Of a stretch of DNA of 64,000 bases, positions 58,201-64,000 are shown in pieces. This stretch comes from Epiperipatus broadwayi (taxonomy: Eukaryota > Onychophora > Udeonychophora > Euonychophora > Peripatidae). The number at the start of each line of letters is the position of its first letter. Within the stretch, counting starts at the first letter, position 1. The stretch lies in contig JAQFVV010006203.1 in NCBI GenBank assembly GCA_028023455.1, positions 6,850,821 to 6,914,820 of the forward strand. Reading direction: 5' to 3'. The position numbers and the translations under genes were made by a program. A model generated the notes under the pieces. That model worked only from the letters and a program-made list of their open reading frames with translations. It had not been told where the DNA came from and made no database searches.

Positions 58201-59226
58201 CTTTTTATAAATGCCTTTATCTAATTGCGTGTTTTGAGGGGGGGCATATATTAAATAAATAAATATAATACACTGGTTTTCAGTTTTTGCCTTTATTAAT
58301 ATGAAATTACATTGTTTTAAAATAAATTACACCTATGTTCAGGCTCATCTTAATGTTATGGGTAACACCTGAGAAAAGGCATCAACTCATAACTTAATAT
58401 TTTAAATCCTAACGTACAAGAATTTTTAAATTTGGAGAGAATGGAGAAATTAATAAATGCACACACTCTTATTATAGAATATTTATTTCAATGATTCCAT
58501 ACAAATTTAATATTATTATGTTTAGCAGTTGATCAATTTCATAAAAATATTTAATTCTTTATTTTTCAATTTTAAGAATATCTATACTATAATACTCAAT
58601 AGAATAGAATTGTGACACCATAACTACCTAATAAATATTTGTAATAAATAAAGTCAAATTGGTTGTAATTTAAAACATAATGATTATAATAATAGTATGC
58701 ATTAATATAAATGCTTTTGCATGGATTGGACATTTCAAAAATACATTTTTTAAATTCTTAAATGAAGTTTTAGTGCAGAACATTGTCTTCAAAAGGTAAA
58801 TGTTTAAAACAACAATATGTTAAACCATTACATTTATTGTGAGAAATAATATAATTTAAATTTACTTGGAAATGATCCAAAGTCTGTACTTAAATTTGAT
58901 AGTCTAATATATTATTATTCTAACATTTACTTGCCTTTTGAAGAGTGTGCTTTGCACCAAAAATGCATCTAAGGATTTAATAAGTATTTTTGAAATGTTC
59001 ACTTTGTGCACGAAGTATTTATATTAATGCAGAAAATCATTATAGAGTAATAATTACATGGTTATATTACAATAAAAACCATTGCCTAATATTGCTTGTT
59101 AATTTTAATTAATTAATTAGAAACTAGTGCTGCAATTTCTTTAATTTGATTTTCATTTATTCTTTATTTCTATTTTAATTGTAAAACTCATAACATTTTT
59201 TTAAGATTTTGAAAACTTCTTGTGAG
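55209..59226. other. long non-coding stretch
   Basis: If 55012-55208 is a terminal exon, the first part would be 3' untranslated sequence. A patch at 55602-55675, read on the minus strand, has GGTTGTGGTTTCGCGTCCCG and looks like a tRNA T-arm/B box, preceded by AAGTAGTTGGTTGCAG; it may be a worn tRNA-derived SINE. A 10-base G run lies at 55758-55767. At 58016-58055, GTGTAGTGAAAATTACACTA then CAGAAATATTATT is a solo end of the fold-back family at 59.2 and 63.6 kb. The rest is A/T-rich without genes. Confidence 0.45.
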
Positions 59227-59506
59227 GATAATATTTCTGTGGTGTAATTTTATTACACCACTTATGCAAGGTAGGGACTGTTTTCTAAATGCTTTTAATA
59301 TCTCTTAAGAGAGGTGTAATCATAGACATATGACTAAAGATATGTGAAGAAAATGTATGATCTCCAAGATACATATTTCATGCTAAACCAGCACTCATCA
59401 GTTGGCCCAGATCATAATCTTTTTACCTGCATGAGAGTGGATAGTGAAAATTACACTACAGAAATATTATTCATTAAGTGGATGATCTCTAGTCTAATGA
59501 ATGACT
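59227..59506. mobile_element. fold-back/MITE copy with shared core
   Basis: Left: ATAATATTTCTGTGGTGTAA, TTTTATTACACCACTTATGC, AAGGTAGGGACTG. Right end, inverse: GAGAGTGGATAGTGAAAATT, ACACTACAGAAATATTATTC, ATTAAGTGG, then ATCTCTAGTCTAATGAATGA. Core at 59363-59408: AAGATACATATTTCATGC, TAAACCAGCACTCATCAGTT, GGCCC. The same parts occur at 63295-63485 and 63590-63945. Confidence 0.75.
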
Positions 59507-61288
59507 AATAAAAAGTATTAATATATTTCTTTGTGAGGATGTTATGGCCCCTTAGAGGTTCATGCTCACTACTTAAGAAACATTCATTTAGGATTATATG
59601 TCATTATTATCATCTCTGAAAACTTGTTAACTTTTAGCAAGCTATAATATGGTGGATTAAAAAATGCCTTTCTAAGTGCTAAAAAAATTATATTTGAAGA
59701 TTATATTAATTAAGATTGGCTTTGAAATCTGTTCATATTAGGAGTCTTATTTATATATTTGTATTATTGCTGACATATGTTAATGACCTTTAATCAGTTA
59801 ATTCATTTAAAATTCTAACAGTCACTTTTAAAAAAAGCAATAGTAATTGAAAAAATTATCTATTGCCTGCAACTATTGTTATTATGTTTGAGTAATTAAA
59901 CATATTAAAAAATATTTGCAATTAAATCTACTTAGCTTTTTTAAAAAAATAAAAATAGAGGTATTTTATTTCATCAGCAAGTTACAAAATTTTTTTGATA
60001 TATGTATATATAATTCAACAATTCTGTTTTGAAATATAGTTTTTCTTAAAAAAAAAAGTAAAATGTAAACTACTTTAAATTGGAACCAGTGTTTGAAATG
60101 ATTTTTCACTATACTTGTTGCAAGTATAACAAAAAAGGATTATTGTATGGAGTTAGTAATTGATTTTTAGTGGGATACTGAATGGAATAAAACTCAAAAC
60201 CCATACATGTTTTTGAAATAGATATACTGAGTGTAGAGGATGATAAGATGCACATGAAATATTATTCTCGTGTAAATATTATTGGGGAATGAGATAGTTT
60301 GGGGGGAAAGTAGAAGATTATGGAATGAAACAAAGAAGGGATGTAAATAGTGATTTATTATATTGGTGGTAAAACAAATTCCAGTTCAATTTACTGTAGG
60401 TTTGAGTAATCAATGATTATCCTTACCCCCAGATCATTTTCTGGTTTATGCCTTTATCATAGAAGCTGAACTGAAGATAATGCAATGTATGCATCTAATA
60501 ACCATCCTTATGTACTTTTCTATTGAAGCTAAAAACCTGAAATTCAAAATGTTTTAAAGTTTTGAATCTAAATCAACTTGCAAAAGCCAGAAACTAGTCC
60601 AGAAATAGGAAATTAAATGCACTAACATCTGATAATTAATGGTTACTCAAGCTTGCTATAGATGGCACTGCAATTGAGAATTACTATCAAATATTGTGTA
60701 AACTAAGGAATTTAATAATTTGTTGTTAATTATTTTGGTATAAGTGGCAGAGTGAGGAATATTTTAGAATGATAATGAGTAGAAAATTGTAGATTTAGCC
60801 AGTGATAATTCAACAAATTTGTATTGATATATGTACATTTACTGTAGGCTACCTGTCTCCCAATTTTTTTATAATAGTTAGAAGCTTAATAATTTAAAAT
60901 CTATTATTTTTTTAAGGCTATTAAATTTTTTTACATGTCCTAAATTTATTGGGTGTTATAATATGTATGTATATATGTTGCTTGACTGGAGGCAAGTCCT
61001 ATGACCAAACAGTAACATTTAATTTTTATCAGTTTTATTAGAGTTTCATCCTAAACCGTAACAAGTTCTTATATATATTTGCAATTGTTATATATCTTTA
61101 TTTTTACTAGTCTTTTAAATACTGGTCTTGTATTGATGTGTCTTCTATATAAAACAAAATTTTAATCATTATTAATATATTGTTTAACTGATTTTTGACT
61201 TATGTTAATACATTATTTTTGTATTTATTATAATGCTATTTTTATGTGTATCCTATTAATTGTTACAGTGCTCATATTCTATAGAAAT
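59507..61288. other. AT-rich spacer
   Basis: No gene or element end seen. Homopolymer and (TA)n tracts dominate, with slightly more complex sequence at 60400-60700 that lacks an open frame. Confidence 0.45.
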
Positions 61289-61336
61289 GAGAAGTATGGA
61301 AGTGCAGTAGAGAGAAGTTTGGAAGTGCAGTAGAGT
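61289..61336. repeat. 24-bp tandem duplication
   Basis: AGAAGTATGGAAGTGCAGTA then GAG is followed at once by AGAAGTTTGGAAGTGCAGTA and GAG. Two units with one difference. Too short to interpret further. Confidence 0.85.
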
Positions 61337-63294
61337 GTCATATAACAAATGTAATTGATTTCCAGGAGGTCATTAATTATGTAAATTTTTTTTGTTGTAT
61401 ATTCATGCATTTAGGGATAATCCATTTCACGCTCATAGCCTAAAGCAAAGTTACCATCCAAAACAACCATTTAAGCGGGAAAAATATTATAAAAAGTCAA
61501 AAATATATGTGCAAAAATAATGTACAATTAATTTATTTAACTTGTACAAACAAATTGTAAAAGCATATACAATCATTTCTTAACAAAAATAAAAGGAAAT
61601 GATTATAACATAGATGGTTTTTAAAGATTTGATATTATTGCTTCAATGTGTTATTATTGAAGTAATGTAATTTCCAATTACCATGCAGGAAATATTATTT
61701 CTTTATCTCTGTATTACAAGGAAAATTATTTAATGCAAGCTTTTACATTAAAACTTCATGCTTAAATTTGAAAAACTCAGCAATATAAAAGTCTCTCAAC
61801 TGAAAACTATAATCAAACTTTACAAGTGTAAAAAATCTTATGCTCATAAAAAAGCATAAACAGTTTTTATTTAATGTAAATATCTGCAATTACAGAGCTG
61901 GAAACATATTTTTATTTGATTACTACTAATTTAATACAAATTTTCTAACTTTAACTTTACACAAAAAAAATTTGAAAAAAAACCCCCTGTAATTAAAGTT
62001 TTCATGATAAAATCATAACATATGAATACAAGAAGCTTACAGAATCTTACTTAATGTAAACCAATTGAAATGATAAAGCTTTAAAACACAGTGATGGAAA
62101 TATTTTTGTTTGATTGCCACTAATTTAATGTGAGCTTTCTAACTACATATAAATTTGAAAAGCAAAAGTAATTTTTCTTTAATGGAAACTATAATTGACT
62201 TTTTAAAAGGAAAAAAAAAAAAGGACATAAAATAATTAAAAAAAAAAAATTCTGGTTTTTTTTTTTTTATATATTTATTACTAAATAAACAGGCAAGCAA
62301 ACTATATTGGGTATTAAGCTTTGTTGTAACATTTGCCTTCATTAGGCAAAAATTTAGTTAGAAAAAAAAAAGTTTGTTGTTATAGTTTGTTGCTCTAAAG
62401 GCATTTAGTCTAAGAGGCTTCTCACCACTGTAGGAAAAATAATAATAATAATAGTAATTTATCTAATGAATAAACTTAAAAATAATTGAAAATTAAATGT
62501 TATAGCAATTAACAAAATTGATATACTGTATTGTACGTCTTTGCTATAATAACCATGTTATTTGTTTATAATAAGAAAGATAATTTTCATTATGGCAATA
62601 CAATTGATCTTAATTCTGTTTTAAAAATATTTATATAAAGTATAATTTTAAAAGATAGGCAGTGATAATATTTTGTTAAAAGATAGAATACTTTGCCTGC
62701 CATCAGTGAATATCTTTTAAAGATATATTTATATCAAGTTTGGCAGTCTTTATTTGTTATTGTAAATATGGGAGATGGAATAAATCGTTTTTCAGTCATA
62801 TAATCTTCCATACAATTAACAATGACTTCTGTAACCCAATTGTTTCTTTTATAACTTACAAGATTAAATTGAAGATTGATTCATGGATATTTTTTCATCA
62901 AATGCAGAAAATAATGTCACTTTGACTCATTTAAATGTCAAAGGTTTTTGTATCATTTTTTATTTTAAAATGACTTCATTAGTGGCATTAATATTTTGTT
63001 AAGTATTGATATTAATTAAAGTTTTAGATATACTTTTAAATTATTCTGTTAATAATTATTTATTATGAAAGCTTTCTTTATTAATAAATAATTGGTCATA
63101 CAATAGATTTTCCATATAACAGTATCTTTGTGAAATTGATGGTACTATTATTTTCATTTATCTATATTGTAGAAAAATTTATGTATATAATTTAAAAGTA
63201 ATGAGGTGAAATATTAGATTAAGGATTCTATCTCATTAATTACAAATACAAAAACAAACTAGATTGTCCATTTATTCATATTTCTGTATTGTAA
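61337..63294. other. AT-rich stretch with a ~196-bp diverged duplication
   Basis: ACAGAGCTGGAAACATATTT, TTATTTGATTACTACTAATT and TAATACAAATTTTCTAAC at 61893 have a counterpart (ACAGTGATGGAAATATTTT, TGTTTGATTGCCACTAATTT) at 62089. Between and around them the sequence is A/T-rich with long A and T runs (62210-62275). No gene found. The small frame at 62740-62925 is hydrophobic and unremarkable. Confidence 0.5.
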
Positions 63295-63489
63295 TTTCCA
63301 CTACACTACTTCATACAAGGTAGAAAGGGATTAGTTTCTATCCACTTTTAACACCTTATGGAGGGATGTGATCATAAACATATGACCAAAGATGTGGAAA
63401 AAATGTAGGATCCCCAAGATGCACATTTCATGCTGAACCAGCACTCATTGGATGACCCAGATCACAATCTCTTACACATACCTTTCTAT
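63295..63489. mobile_element. truncated copy of the shared-core MITE
   Basis: Has the left arm (GTAATTTCCACTACACTACT then TCATACAAGGTAGAAAGGG) and the core AAGATGCACATTTCATGC, TGAACCAGCACTCATTGGAT, but not the right arm. It runs directly into the next element at about 63490, which suggests the right half was lost on or before that insertion. Confidence 0.65.
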
Positions 63490-64000
63490 ACTTTAATTGA
63501 TAAGTGTCAAACTTACTGCCCTCATATCTTTTGACACTAGTATATTAATATTGTTTATTAGTCATTCATTAGACTAGAGATTATTCATTTAATGAATAAT
63601 ATTTCTTTATTGTAATTTTCACTACACCACTCACACACAAGATAGGGACTGGTTTCTATTCACTTTTAATATCTTGTGGAGGGATCTAGTCATAAATATA
63701 TGATTAAGATATGTGGCAAATATATATGATTCCCAAGATTCGTATTTCATGCTGAACCAGCACTCATCAGTTGGCCCAGATCACAATCTCTTCCACATAT
63801 CTTTATCATACATTTTTTCCACATGTCTTTGGTCATATATTTATGATTACATCCTTCCACAAGATATTAAAATCAGTCCCTAGCTTGCATGAGAGTGATG
63901 TAATGAAAATTACCTTACAATAATATTATTCATTAAGTGGTTTGTGTCAAAATTGTGAGGGCAATAAGTTTGTCACTTATTAATTAAGCTGTAATATTTG
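63490..64000. mobile_element. shared-core MITE within a longer inverted-repeat element, cut by the window end
   Basis: Outer inverted repeat: TTAATTGATAAGTGTCAAAC, TTACTGCCCTCATAT at 63496-63530, and its inverse TGTGAGGGCAATAAGTTTGT, CACTTATTAATTAAG at 63955-63989. Inner inverted repeat: AATAATATTTCTTTATTGTA, ATTTTCACTACACCACTC and TTTTAATATCTTGTGGAGGG at 63595-63685, inverse at about 63835-63935. Core at 63732-63778: AAGATTCGTATTTCATGC, TGAACCAGCACTCATCAGTT, GGCCC. The strings TAGTCATTCATTAGACTAGA at 63558 and its inverse near 59490 tie it to the 59.2-kb copy. The right end may lie beyond the window. Confidence 0.7.

Overview
This is AT-rich nuclear DNA from an animal. It contains at least one spliced gene fragment, very long stretches without coding sequence, and a dense layer of decayed transposable elements. 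There is no operon structure, no rRNA and no CRISPR array. The mixture of RTE-like LINEs, hAT, Merlin and Ty3/gypsy remnants, many fold-back elements and very long introns fits an invertebrate with large introns. A cephalopod mollusc is my best guess (about 50%). This rests on general pattern, not on a diagnostic gene.

The only convincing host coding sequence is an internal exon at 6432-6807 (+). It has a clean acceptor and donor and a 125-codon, Ser-rich, low-complexity reading frame that I cannot assign to a family. A possible terminal exon lies at 55012-55208 (+). It has a strong polypyrimidine/AG acceptor and a splice phase that fits the 6432-6807 exon. If both belong to one gene, most of the window is a single intron of about 48 kb packed with transposons. 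A weak upstream micro-exon candidate lies at 2109-2166.

Layout by region. At 2693-4196 there is a hAT element with an exact 8-bp target duplication and a broken transposase. At 7432-9328 there is a terminal-inverted-repeat (TIR) element with an exact 9-bp target duplication, filled with two families of tandem repeats. At 9984 to about 12800 (-) there is a LINE with a frameshifted reverse transcriptase. A 2.86-kb TIR element lies at 15866-18724 and a related 2.29-kb element at 41914-44206, the latter holding a third, TA-flanked TIR element. A frameshifted Merlin/IS1016-type transposase lies at 21825-22345 (-). From 24345 to 34296 there is a mosaic of one ~2.7-kb repeat in direct, inverted, partial inverted and direct order. 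Its first copy is split by a fold-back element with a 17-bp target duplication. A Ty3/gypsy-like integrase remnant lies at 37073-37900. Strong palindromes lie at 38609-38765 and 39068-39127. RTE-like LINE copies lie at 40371-41700 (-) and about 49780-52935 (+), the second interrupted by another fold-back element. Fold-back elements near 53.3, 59.3, 63.4 and 63.7 kb share a conserved core.

None of the transposon proteins is intact, so the window is a record of past activity. The observations most worth checking are the 24-34 kb mosaic, the paired TIR families at 15.9-18.7 and 41.9-44.2 kb, the 7.4-9.3 kb element, and the core shared by different fold-back elements. All repeat comparisons were made by eye, so boundaries of divergent repeats are good to roughly 10-50 bases.
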